Shown here in pieces: positions 1-6,980 of a DNA stretch of 14,881 nt. Each line of letters begins with the position of its first letter. Positions within the stretch are counted from its first letter, which is position 1. The notes below the pieces were generated by a model. The model did not search any database. It was not told the DNA's origin and saw only the letters and a program-made list of their open reading frames with translations. The stretch lies in NCBI GenBank assembly GCA_018714685.1, contig DVNC01000062.1:1-14881 (forward strand), given 5' to 3'. The position numbers and the translations under genes are program-made. Source of the DNA: Scatocola faecipullorum. GTDB taxonomy: Bacteria > Pseudomonadota > Alphaproteobacteria > RF32 > CAG-239.

Positions 1-352
1 GAATACGACAGCGATACTGAACTGCGGCAGCAGTTGCGGTACAACGCCGGCTGCGACAGCAACCAACAGTTATGAACCGAGCGGGTGCAGCAAGGATTTC
101 TGTAAGAAAACGAAGTGGTTTTTGCCGAGTATGAGGGATTTGATCACGTTGTATGACGCGAAGAGTTATGTAAATGCCTCGCTGAGTTTGACAGCCAGCT
201 CGGGAGCCACAACCTTGACGGAAAGTTATTACTGGTCCTCTACCGAGTTTTCTAGTGACTATGCGTGGATATTGAACGTGCATAGCGGTTTCAGGGGCAG
301 CTACGGTAAGAGCTACAATAACATATACGTTCGTCCGGTAGTGAAATATTAG
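1..352 (+). CDS. C-terminal part of a DUF1566/Lcl-type surface protein (5' truncated)
   Basis: The frame is open from the window's left edge (first full codon at base 2) to TAG at 350-352, giving 116 residues, so the true start lies outside the window. The N-terminal third seen here is Cys/Ser/Thr-rich (NCGSSCG, SGCSKDFC), like an extracellular linker with possible disulfides. The rest follows the DUF1566 (Lcl C-terminal) pattern: WFLPSMRDL, then YYWSSTE, then AW, then VRPV just before the stop. In this family the domain is a C-type-lectin/FGE-like fold that ends exported or pilin-like proteins; the exact role cannot be told from the tail. Between STE (to 247) and VRPV (from 329) nearly every variable-looking position is a codon ending in C or T (TTT TCT AGT GAC, CAT AGC GGT TTC, GGC AGC TAC, AGC TAC AAT AAC), as expected where AAY codons have been diversified. 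It converges with flgL across a shared terminator. Family assignment is fairly sure, function unknown. Confidence 0.75.
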   Translation, partial: NTTAILNCGSSCGTTPAATATNSYEPSGCSKDFCKKTKWFLPSMRDLITLYDAKSYVNASLSLTASSGATTLTESYYWSSTEFSSDYAWILNVHSGFRGSYGKSYNNIYVRPVVKY

Positions 353-371
353 GCACAAAAGAGGAAATAAT

Positions 372-401
372 AAAAAGCCCCTCTCTGCGAGGGGCTTTTT
401 T
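372..401. terminator. Bidirectional rho-independent terminator
   Basis: A 12-bp perfect stem (AAAAAGCCCCTC at 372-383 pairing with GAGGGGCTTTTT at 389-400) encloses a 5-nt loop. It has T runs on both strands. It sits 19 nt past the stop of the DUF1566 gene and 15 nt past the flgL stop on the other strand, so it can end both convergent units. Confidence 0.93.
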
Positions 402-416
402 GAGCAAACCGTCGGC

Positions 417-2657
417 CTATTTGATATAATCAAGCAAACTCAAACTCATGGCCTGTTGCAAAACGGCATAAGATGCTTCCAGATTCTGCGAAGCCAGCAG
501 CAGTTTGGTTGCCGCCTCGGTTTTGTCAACATCTTTCAGGGAAGAGATGTTGTTCTCCAGATTGGTCTTGATTGTTGTCTGGTTTTCCATGGTCTGGTTC
601 AAAACAACGTAATTTGAGTTTATTTTGGCCGAGATTGTATAAATGTCGGCATTTTTAACATTGGCATTTTCACTGGCATTAAACAATGCGTCGGAAATCA
701 GATCCAATGCTTCGTTGACGCGATCAATCGGATTTTCCGAAGAAATGGTTCCGGTAATGTCGTCAGCCGGATTGCGGGTATCTACAAGATTGCCCTGTGC
801 AATCATTCCCAATGCTCTGAACAATTTTTCAAAGGCCGGGTCATTGGCATTAACGTCAAAACTGATGGACTGGTTTTCGGAAATGCGTTTTTCCGAAGTC
901 AGATCGCCGCCTTTATAATAAGATTCGCTCGAAAGGCTCCATGAGCTGGAAGCGGCAATCGTTGTGGTCGGAAAGCGCGACGGGTCAACCGTAACATATA
1001 ATTCGGTTCCGTCGTCACTGATACCGGTAACCTGAACCTGGCCGGCAATGTTGTTGTTCTTAAAGCCGTCCATATTAATCACCGAACCGACCGGGAACGA
1101 TTTGCTGAAAGTGACGTCATTGTCCGGCGTAATCACATCGTCGGTAACTACCGGAGTCGATTCTTCAAAAGTAACGGTCTTGCCGTCGGCGGAAACCGAT
1201 TTGACAATATAGGCCTTGGCATTGCCGCCGGCAGCATCGCCGCCGATGACAACAGTGTCTCCCGCGCTGAGCGTGTTAAAGGCGCCGTATTCGGTGGCGT
1301 TCATTGTGTTTTTGTCGCTGTTGAACGTCAGTGTGCCTGTTGTCTTGTCATTGGCAGTAATTGCCGGTTTCAGAAAACCGCCGGCTTTTTCTGCCGTAAT
1401 GGTGCCCTGATTGGTGTTGTTTCCGTTCAGTTTAAGCGAAATATCTCCCGTGTTGCTCGCGTTGACCGAAAAGTTAGAGAGGTCAGCGCTGCTGTTGCTC
1501 GGGTATTGAATATTCAAACCGTCATAATAGGCTTGAAATTCGTCCAAAGTCGAAAACGGAAAATCGACCGGAGCCTGGCTGGAAACACCGCCGCCGAACA
1601 GATATTTGCCGTTGGCAAAAGTATTCAGACTGTCAACCAGCATTTTCAAAGCCGAAAAGGCGCTGTTTTGCAGCTGTCTCAATTCCCGGGCCTGATCCGG
1701 GCTCATGGTATAAGGTTCGCCGGTTTCCACGCCGTCTACGTTCAAGACGCTTGAAGTGCCGTTAATCGTATAAAGCGGGAAAGTGAATTTGTTGCCTTCA
1801 AATTTAAAATCGGCATTGGCGGGCAGCTTATCCTTCAGAGCATTCATTACGTCTTCGGCATTTGCAGCGCCGCTGATGTCAATATTATTGCCGTTGCCGT
1901 CATTGGCAAAGGTATATTGAACACCGTTAATGGTAATCGTCTGTCCCAGATAATCGGCCACATTGTCATTGGTAAAAGTCAGTTCGCCGCCGGTATAATC
2001 GGGAGTAAGACTGCTGCCGCCGGTAGTGGTGGTCACCGGCGAACCGGTCGTTACGCCGTTGGCCTTGATAATTGTGGAATTGTTGTCAACCGTACCCAGC
2101 GGATAAGTAAACGTTGTGCCGTCAAAGTCATAATCGGCGTTGGCGGGCAATTTGTCTTTCAGAGCCGTCATAATCTCTTCGGCCGTTGTGGCGCCGCTGA
2201 TGTCAATATTATTGCCGTTGCTGTTGTTGGCAAACTTATATTCGTTACCGTCGATAATGATGCTTTTGCCGATATAATCGTCGGGATCGTTGCTGGTAAA
2301 GGTCAGCTTGCCGCCGGTGTTGTCGGTAATGGTGGTGCCTTCGCCGCCGTTGCCGGTAATGCCGCTGAAACTGGTCAGGGCGCTTTTGAAGTCGTTAATC
2401 GCATCCTGAATCGCTTCCATCGACGTGTTCATCGTTTTGATTTCGACTTCGGTAATTTTATTGTTTTCCATAAACGTGCTGGTAACGCCGAGCGTCGCTT
2501 CCAGAGAAACGATGCTGGAGGCGCTCATGCCGTAGCCGGAATAGTTCTGAGCCTTAAGACCGGTAATGGACTGAAAGCTGTAAAGATCGACCAGATTTTT
2601 GTTGGCAATCGTTGCATTGGTCATATTCAGATAAGTTGCATAAGTAGGTACGCGCAT
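417..2657 (-). CDS. flgL: Flagellar hook-associated protein 3 FlgL (enlarged, 746 aa)
   Basis: FlgL is the second hook-filament junction protein, exported by the flagellar type III system and seated between FlgK and flagellin. Flagellin-like helical ends are present. The N-terminal region (about residues 1-98) continues after an insertion with a helix ending NTFANGKYLFGGG (344-356). The C-terminus ends in the usual heptad-rich helix with DKTEAATKLLLASQNLEASY and a LSLLDYIK end. FlgL proteins are usually about 300-420 aa; this one is 746 aa. The excess is a pair of 93-residue repeats (115-207 and 223-315) placed between the two N-terminal helices, plus a Thr/Gly/Asn-rich beta-type central region (about 375-610). 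The ATG at 2657 is preceded by TAGGAGGA (2665-2672), which overlaps the flgK stop codon. It is the last gene of the operon, followed by the shared terminator. Identity rests on the ends and on position after flgK. Confidence 0.88.
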   Translation of the reverse strand: MRVPTYATYLNMTNATIANKNLVDLYSFQSITGLKAQNYSGYGMSASSIVSLEATLGVTSTFMENNKITEVEIKTMNTSMEAIQDAINDFKSALTSFSGITGNGGEGTTITDNTGGKLTFTSNDPDDYIGKSIIIDGNEYKFANNSNGNNIDISGATTAEEIMTALKDKLPANADYDFDGTTFTYPLGTVDNNSTIIKANGVTTGSPVTTTTGGSSLTPDYTGGELTFTNDNVADYLGQTITINGVQYTFANDGNGNNIDISGAANAEDVMNALKDKLPANADFKFEGNKFTFPLYTINGTSSVLNVDGVETGEPYTMSPDQARELRQLQNSAFSALKMLVDSLNTFANGKYLFGGGVSSQAPVDFPFSTLDEFQAYYDGLNIQYPSNSSADLSNFSVNASNTGDISLKLNGNNTNQGTITAEKAGGFLKPAITANDKTTGTLTFNSDKNTMNATEYGAFNTLSAGDTVVIGGDAAGGNAKAYIVKSVSADGKTVTFEESTPVVTDDVITPDNDVTFSKSFPVGSVINMDGFKNNNIAGQVQVTGISDDGTELYVTVDPSRFPTTTIAASSSWSLSSESYYKGGDLTSEKRISENQSISFDVNANDPAFEKLFRALGMIAQGNLVDTRNPADDITGTISSENPIDRVNEALDLISDALFNASENANVKNADIYTISAKINSNYVVLNQTMENQTTIKTNLENNISSLKDVDKTEAATKLLLASQNLEASYAVLQQAMSLSLLDYIK
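1713..2315 (-). repeat. Tandem 93-aa repeat inside flgL (two copies, 324-nt period)
   Basis: Copy 1 is encoded at 2037-2315 (residues 115-207) and copy 2 at 1713-1991 (residues 223-315), joined by a 15-residue Thr/Gly/Ser linker. The copies align end to end with no gaps: GG[KE]LTFT, DY[IL]G, I.I[DN]G..Y.FAN, GNNIDISGA, then AL KDKLPANAD and a final TG[SE]P. Long identical DNA tracts remain, for example GCCGCTGATGTCAATATTAT in both copies (1870s and 2190s). This points to a fairly recent duplication or to gene conversion. Confidence 0.85.
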
Positions 2658-2669
2658 TTTTCAGTCCTC

Positions 2670-4862
2670 CTAGTTAACCATATTCAAAAGCATGTCTAAC
2701 ATTTCTTTAGACGCGGTAAATGTTTGGGCGCAGGCGGCATAACTCTGCTGGAAGATAATCAGCTGAGCCAGCTCTTCGTCACGGTCAACGCCGCTGAGCG
2801 TCGCTTCCTTCAGGGAAATGGAGTTAGTCAGCTCCTGCTGATAATTCAATGCCGAGGTTGCGCTGTTGGTTTCCGTTGCCACGGCGCCGACAAAAGTTGC
2901 CGCATAATTGGCCAGTGTCGTGCTGGTCTGCGCCAGACTTCCGGCCTGGCCGAAGTCTTGCGCATCGGTAAAGACCTTGGCCATCGCGTTGGCAATGTCG
3001 TTGGCGGCCGGATTCAACTGATATTCGCCGGAATTGGAGTTGAATTCCGGCGTGCCGGAAGAAATGCCTGACGGATTGGTCAGCAGGTCTTCACGCACGC
3101 TCAGTGACCCTGCGGCATCCGAATTGGACGGATGCATGCCGATTCTTTCCAGAAAACCGGTTGTCCGCCCCGTGGTCTGGTTGATTGCTTCGCTGATTTC
3201 CAGCTGTTCGCCCGAAGTGTTGTTAATCTGCAGAACATAACCGTTGCCGTTGGGAACCAGCGAAGCCTTAATCTGACTGTTCAGCTTCGGGTCATTGTTG
3301 ATTTTGTTGACGATATCCTGCAGGCTCTCGTTCGGGTAAATGTTGATTGAACCCAAAGACGGATTGTTGCCGGTGGCGAAATTGATGGTAATTTTTTCCT
3401 GAACCCCGAGATTGGCGTTCTTATTCAACACTTTTGAATCATAAATGTGTTCGTTTTTGGTGGTCTGGAAAAAATCATTCATTCCGAAGAAGTAGGAAAA
3501 ACCTTCCATCGTCCGGTCATAAGCGCCGTCGCCGTTAACGTCGAATTTAATCGTAACGTCCTGCTGGTCGCTGCCGGCGGTGGAAGAGGCTTCGTCCATA
3601 ATTGAGAACGAATAGTTGCTGTCTCCGGTGTTGATAACCAGTTTTCCGTCATCATTGATTTCGGCATAAGCCTGCGGCAGGTTTGCCCCGTCCGGAGAGG
3701 TCAGCCAGTCATTGACCAGTCCCACCATATCGGAAACGCTGCCCCCGCCGTCGGGAAAACCCAATCCGGCCAGCAAAGTCGTTGTCGCAACTTGCTTGCC
3801 CTCGGAGTCAAAAATTGTCAGTCTGACATCGCCGTTGGAAATCTGAATATTCTGATTGGCCGGGTCAATAAAGGTCCGGCTGCCGGTGAGTTCCGACGGC
3901 GCGTTCGGATAAGACGTTCCGCGGTTGTGAACCTGATTGATGGCGTCTTTCATTGTGGCCGCCAGTTCGTTCAGCTGGGTCTGCAGCGAGGTCAGCTGGT
4001 TGTCGCGAATGTCAATCAGCCCCTTGAGTTCGCCGTCTTTAATATTATTGGTGATGTCTTCGCCGTCAACATAAATGCCGCCGATGCCGCCGCCGGCATA
4101 AGAGGTTGTCGGACTGGCCTGTGCAACGGCACTGTGCGACAGCTTGTGCGGATAGCGGTCCAGCAGTGTAACGCCGCCGGTCGTCTGAATAACGATTTCG
4201 CCGCTTTCCCGCTTGAAATAGGAAATGTCTATCAGTCCGCTCAAATCACGCAGAGCCTGGTCGCGCTGGTCTTCCAAATCTGCCACGCCGTCATATCCCA
4301 AAACCTTGTATTTGACAATCTGGTCATTGAGGTTCTGCAGGTCGTCCAGCAGGTCGTTAATCTGGTCGCAGGCTTCGCTGATGCTCAAATCGGCATCGCC
4401 GCGCAGTTTTTGAATTTCCGTCGTCAGGGAATTAAGGCGGGAAGCGACCGTATTGGCGTTGTTCAACAGATTATAGCGCCCCGAAGATGAGGTAACGTCA
4501 GAAGCGAAAGTTTCAAAAGCCGATTGCAGATCGCCGACATTGGCGGCAATGGAATTGTTGCCGGACGGAGTTCCCAGTAATGTTTCCGTTTTGCCCAGAA
4601 ACTGGTTCTTGGCATTAAGATTCCCGGTCTGGCTGTTGGAGGCCAGATAACTTTTTAGCAGACCTTCGTTAACGGTGCGGGTAATATCTCCCAGCTGAAC
4701 GCCGGCGCTGTATCCGCCCAGAACGAGATTTTTCTGAGCCGCGGTTTTGCGGGTGTAGCCGACCGTGTCGATATTGGCCAGGTTGCGCCCGACGATATCC
4801 ATCTGGTTCTGGGCAACCTTCATGCCGCTCAAAGAGGTCTGTAAGCCTGATAACATAACCAT
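2670..4862 (-). CDS. flgK: Flagellar hook-associated protein 1 FlgK (730 aa)
   Basis: FlgK is the first hook-filament junction protein, placed directly on the hook after export through the flagellar secretion channel. The N-terminus has the flagellar rod/hook signature: ANIDTVGYTR at residues 29-38, within a helix starting LSGLQTSLSGM. The C-terminus has the matching FlgK block: SGVDRDEELAQLIIFQQSYAA, then a hydrophobic helix ending MLDMLLNMVN. A central FLG-type segment (GMNDFF near residue 458, then a TLSI-like INIYPNESLQDIVNKINND stretch) resembles the flagellin IN/hook-associated modules. It is somewhat longer than the common 540-650 aa. ATG at 4862 is chosen because AGGAG (4871-4875) lies 8 nt upstream. 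The ATG two codons later (4856) would be too far from it. That ribosome binding site overlaps the stop codon of the flgN-like gene, implying coupled translation. Confidence 0.93.
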   Translation of the reverse strand: MVMLSGLQTSLSGMKVAQNQMDIVGRNLANIDTVGYTRKTAAQKNLVLGGYSAGVQLGDITRTVNEGLLKSYLASNSQTGNLNAKNQFLGKTETLLGTPSGNNSIAANVGDLQSAFETFASDVTSSSGRYNLLNNANTVASRLNSLTTEIQKLRGDADLSISEACDQINDLLDDLQNLNDQIVKYKVLGYDGVADLEDQRDQALRDLSGLIDISYFKRESGEIVIQTTGGVTLLDRYPHKLSHSAVAQASPTTSYAGGGIGGIYVDGEDITNNIKDGELKGLIDIRDNQLTSLQTQLNELAATMKDAINQVHNRGTSYPNAPSELTGSRTFIDPANQNIQISNGDVRLTIFDSEGKQVATTTLLAGLGFPDGGGSVSDMVGLVNDWLTSPDGANLPQAYAEINDDGKLVINTGDSNYSFSIMDEASSTAGSDQQDVTIKFDVNGDGAYDRTMEGFSYFFGMNDFFQTTKNEHIYDSKVLNKNANLGVQEKITINFATGNNPSLGSINIYPNESLQDIVNKINNDPKLNSQIKASLVPNGNGYVLQINNTSGEQLEISEAINQTTGRTTGFLERIGMHPSNSDAAGSLSVREDLLTNPSGISSGTPEFNSNSGEYQLNPAANDIANAMAKVFTDAQDFGQAGSLAQTSTTLANYAATFVGAVATETNSATSALNYQQELTNSISLKEATLSGVDRDEELAQLIIFQQSYAACAQTFTASKEMLDMLLNMVN

Positions 4863-4873
4863 GATTCCAACTC

Positions 4874-5329
4874 CTATAATGTTCTGTTGACAGCTATCGC
4901 GCTATGTTGATTGTCCGGCTGGTTAAACTGCCCTTGGGCTCCGTAAGACGTCGAGTTGGACTTGCTCGTCATCTTGGCGACGTTAACAATCGAACCGATA
5001 ACCGATTTGCTGGTTTCCATTCTGGTTTTTAATAATAAGTCGTTTTCCCGCAGCAGTTCGTCCAGCTTGAGGGAATTTTGCTTCAGCGTAGCTTTGGCCT
5101 CGTCGTCCATGGAGGCCAGGGCATGCTGGTTTTTGATAAAATAAGCCACCAGATTTCTGTAAACTGAAACAATCTGGGCTTTCTGCTCATACATCTCGCT
5201 GACTCTGACAACGTTATAATCGCGCAGAGCCTGGTTTTCTTCCTGCAGCAATTCGGCGAAAGTCAGAAGGATTTCCTGATAATCGCTGATTTTCTTCTGC
5301 ATCTCCGTCTGTTGTTCTGCCTGTTCCAT
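4874..5329 (-). CDS. flgN: FlgN-like flagellar export chaperone
   Basis: This is a 151-residue, hydrophilic, mostly helical protein: a charged coiled-coil-like body (DYQEILLTFAELLQEENQAL at about 17-36, NSLKLDELLRENDLLLKTR later) and a disordered Ser/Asn/Gln tail. Length, helical nature and position immediately before flgK and flgL fit the FlgN family, cytoplasmic chaperones that hold FlgK and FlgL for secretion. Sequence identity of the family is low, so the call leans on context. A longer in-frame reading back to 5536 exists but would overlap the rod-binding gene for nearly 200 nt. The ATG at 5329 has AGAGGTG (5334-5340) just upstream and leaves a 10-nt gap, so it is preferred. It could alternatively be an unnamed flagellar protein. 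Confidence 0.72.
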   Translation of the reverse strand: MEQAEQQTEMQKKISDYQEILLTFAELLQEENQALRDYNVVRVSEMYEQKAQIVSVYRNLVAYFIKNQHALASMDDEAKATLKQNSLKLDELLRENDLLLKTRMETSKSVIGSIVNVAKMTSKSNSTSYGAQGQFNQPDNQHSAIAVNRTL

Positions 5330-5339
5330 TTCACACCTC

Positions 5340-5705
5340 TTATTTTGCGCTTTGTCCGTTGATAAAGCCCTGGCTTTCCATTTCCTGCATTTCCAAAATC
5401 GAGCGCATAACCTCATCGGCCACGCCGACCGAGCCGTTTTTTGCCATTGCCTTGCCGTATTCGTTAACCAGCAGGGAGCGGTAAACTTTTTCGGCATGAC
5501 CGCCGCCGAACATGCCGTCGGTGGAAATGCCTTCAAACATGGTTTCGGCCATTTTGCTCAGGAAAAAGGCTTCAAAGTCCTGAGCGGCAGCTCGGGCTTC
5601 TTCTTTGCTCATGGCTTTTGTTCCGTTCAGGGAAGTGTTGGGCTTCCTGTTCAGGGCAATAGCCGCGGCGTCAAAACCGGTTATGTTCGCATTGCTCAGT
5701 TCCAT
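5340..5705 (-). CDS. flgJ: Rod-binding protein, FlgJ N-terminal-domain type (121 aa)
   Basis: The protein matches the rod-binding domain of FlgJ. After a ~32-residue leader it runs EARAAAQDFEAFFLSKMAET, then MFGGGHAEKVYRSLL and NEYGKAMAKNGSVGVADEVM. It acts in the periplasm as a scaffold for rod assembly. Enterobacterial FlgJ carries a C-terminal peptidoglycan hydrolase domain of about 150 aa. Here the gene ends right after the rod-binding domain, as is usual in alphaproteobacteria, where a separate hydrolase opens the wall. The start ATG at 5705 has GAGGTG (5713-5718) upstream, embedded in the last codons of flgI; the flgI stop lies 1 nt before this start, which suggests translational coupling. 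Confidence 0.88.
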   Translation of the reverse strand: MELSNANITGFDAAAIALNRKPNTSLNGTKAMSKEEARAAAQDFEAFFLSKMAETMFEGISTDGMFGGGHAEKVYRSLLVNEYGKAMAKNGSVGVADEVMRSILEMQEMESQGFINGQSAK

Positions 5706-5706
5706 T

Positions 5707-6831
5707 CTAAATCACCTCAATATCCGCCTGCAGGGCGCCGCTGGCTTTTACGGCCTGCAGAATACTGATTAAATCGCGCGGGGTAACGCCGAGGGCATTT
5801 AAGCCGTCAACCAGTTCCTGCAGATTAACGCCGGTGTCCAGAACGCTCAGCCTGCTGTTGACTTCTTCGTTAACGTCAATTGCGGTAACGTTTTGCGTAA
5901 CGGTGGTTCCGTTACTGAAGGGCAGGGGCTGGGAAACCATCGGAATTTCCGAGATTTTGATGGTCAGGTTGCCTTGGGCAATGGCCAGCCTGTTGATTTT
6001 GACATCCTTGCCGATGACAATAATGCCCGAACTTTCGTCAATCACCACCTTGGCCAGCTGATCGGGCTGAACCTGCAGCTGTTCGACTTTGGTCATCAAA
6101 TCGACCACCTTGTCCTCATATTCCTGCGGAATTTGCAAATCGACGGTGGCCGGATCCAAAGCTTTGGAAGCCGGCTGTCCGAGCATTGCGTTAATGGCGT
6201 CGGAAATCCGGCGCGCGGTGGTAAAATCGGGATTGCGCAGGGCGATGCGGATATTCTTCAGGCTGTCCAGAGCAAAGTCGATTTCATTTTCAATAATCGC
6301 GCCGTTGGCGATTCGCCCCGAAGTGGGAACCCCGCGGGTGACCGAGGCATTATTGCCCTGTGCCGAAACGCTTCCGGTGGCAATCTGTCCCTGGGCCACG
6401 GCATAAACTTCGCCGTTGGCGCCGCTTAGCGGCGTGGCAATCAAAGTGCCTCCCTGCAGGGATTTGGCATCGCCCATGGCGCTGACCATGACGTCAATCC
6501 GGCTGCCTTGGCGGGCAAAGGGCGGCAGGCTGGCCGTGACCATGACGGCAGCAATGTTTTTGGATTTAAGCTGACCGTCGCGGGCGTTGATGCCAAGCTG
6601 GTCAAGCATGCTGATCAGGCTTTCTTTGGCAAAATTGATGGATTTTATGTTGTCACCGGTGCCGTTTAAGCCCACAACCAGGCCGTAACCGACCAGCTGG
6701 TTCTCTCTGACGCCTTCAAAATCGGCAATATCTTTTATGCGGGAACTGGCCGCAGCCTGTCCGCCCGCGAGCAGAAAAACAGCTCCGATAATGCTGAAAA
6801 CGGCTGATTTCTTAAACAAAACGGTGTTCAT
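5707..6831 (-). CDS. flgI: Flagellar P-ring protein FlgI
   Basis: FlgI forms the P ring around the rod in the peptidoglycan layer. The 374-residue product has a Sec signal peptide (MNTVLFKKSAVF, hydrophobic core, cleavage after GGQAAA) followed by the conserved mature start SRIKDIADFEGVRENQLVGY and GLNGTGD. Family blocks continue along the length: QGGTLIATPLSGANGEVYAV, then a VVIDESSGIIVIGKDV segment and a C-terminal LNALGVTPRDLISILQ ending with ADIEVI. Length is normal for FlgI. A GTG at 6837 is also in frame, but the ribosome binding site GAGG (6842-6845) is only 4 nt from it and 10 nt from the ATG at 6831, so the ATG is chosen. It is the first gene of the operon, about 35 nt below the predicted sigma-54 transcription start. 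Confidence 0.95.
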   Translation of the reverse strand: MNTVLFKKSAVFSIIGAVFLLAGGQAAASSRIKDIADFEGVRENQLVGYGLVVGLNGTGDNIKSINFAKESLISMLDQLGINARDGQLKSKNIAAVMVTASLPPFARQGSRIDVMVSAMGDAKSLQGGTLIATPLSGANGEVYAVAQGQIATGSVSAQGNNASVTRGVPTSGRIANGAIIENEIDFALDSLKNIRIALRNPDFTTARRISDAINAMLGQPASKALDPATVDLQIPQEYEDKVVDLMTKVEQLQVQPDQLAKVVIDESSGIIVIGKDVKINRLAIAQGNLTIKISEIPMVSQPLPFSNGTTVTQNVTAIDVNEEVNSRLSVLDTGVNLQELVDGLNALGVTPRDLISILQAVKASGALQADIEVI

Positions 6832-6876
6832 AATCACAAAACCTCAAAATTTTTCCATAAACTTATTTGTTTTATA

Positions 6877-6892
6877 TGCAATATTCGTGCCA
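6877..6892 (-). promoter_or_regulatory. Sigma-54 (RpoN) promoter of the flgI operon
   Basis: Read on the - strand the site is TGGCACGAATATTGCA. It matches the sigma-54 consensus TGGCACG-N4-TTGCW at every fixed position, and the GG and GC dinucleotides are exactly 10 nt apart. A start about 12 nt past the GC would fall near 6866, leaving a leader of about 35 nt to the flgI ATG. Sigma-54 control of middle/late flagellar genes, with an activator such as FlbD or FleQ, is well known in proteobacteria. Confidence 0.88.
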
Positions 6893-6925
6893 AAAATAAT
6901 GAGATTTTTTATTCGCAACCTTAGC

Positions 6926-6943
6926 AAGAGAGGTGGAACTCTT
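6926..6943. promoter_or_regulatory. Possible activator site upstream of the sigma-54 promoter
   Basis: AAGAG (6926-6930) and CTCTT (6939-6943) form an inverted repeat around an 8-nt centre. It lies about 60-77 nt upstream of the predicted flgI-operon start, a usual place for an enhancer-binding protein. It is equally close to the divergent gene at 6981. The arms are short, so this is only a candidate. Confidence 0.25.
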
Positions 6944-6980
6944 AAATCGATTATTATATATTAGGGGATGATAATATTAA

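Noticed and set aside
1917..2699. A 260-codon open frame on the + strand inside flgL
   Set aside because: It is antisense to flgL, repeats the flgL duplication in translation, shows no family motif and exists because of regular codon use on the coding strand.
3792..4490. A 232-codon open frame on the + strand inside flgK
   Set aside because: It is fully antisense to a well-supported gene, with no recognisable domain or ribosome binding site.
5330..5536. Upstream extension of the flgN-like gene
   Set aside because: The extra 69 residues are Arg/Trp/Cys-rich out-of-frame reading of the rod-binding gene. The ATG at 5329 has its own ribosome binding site.
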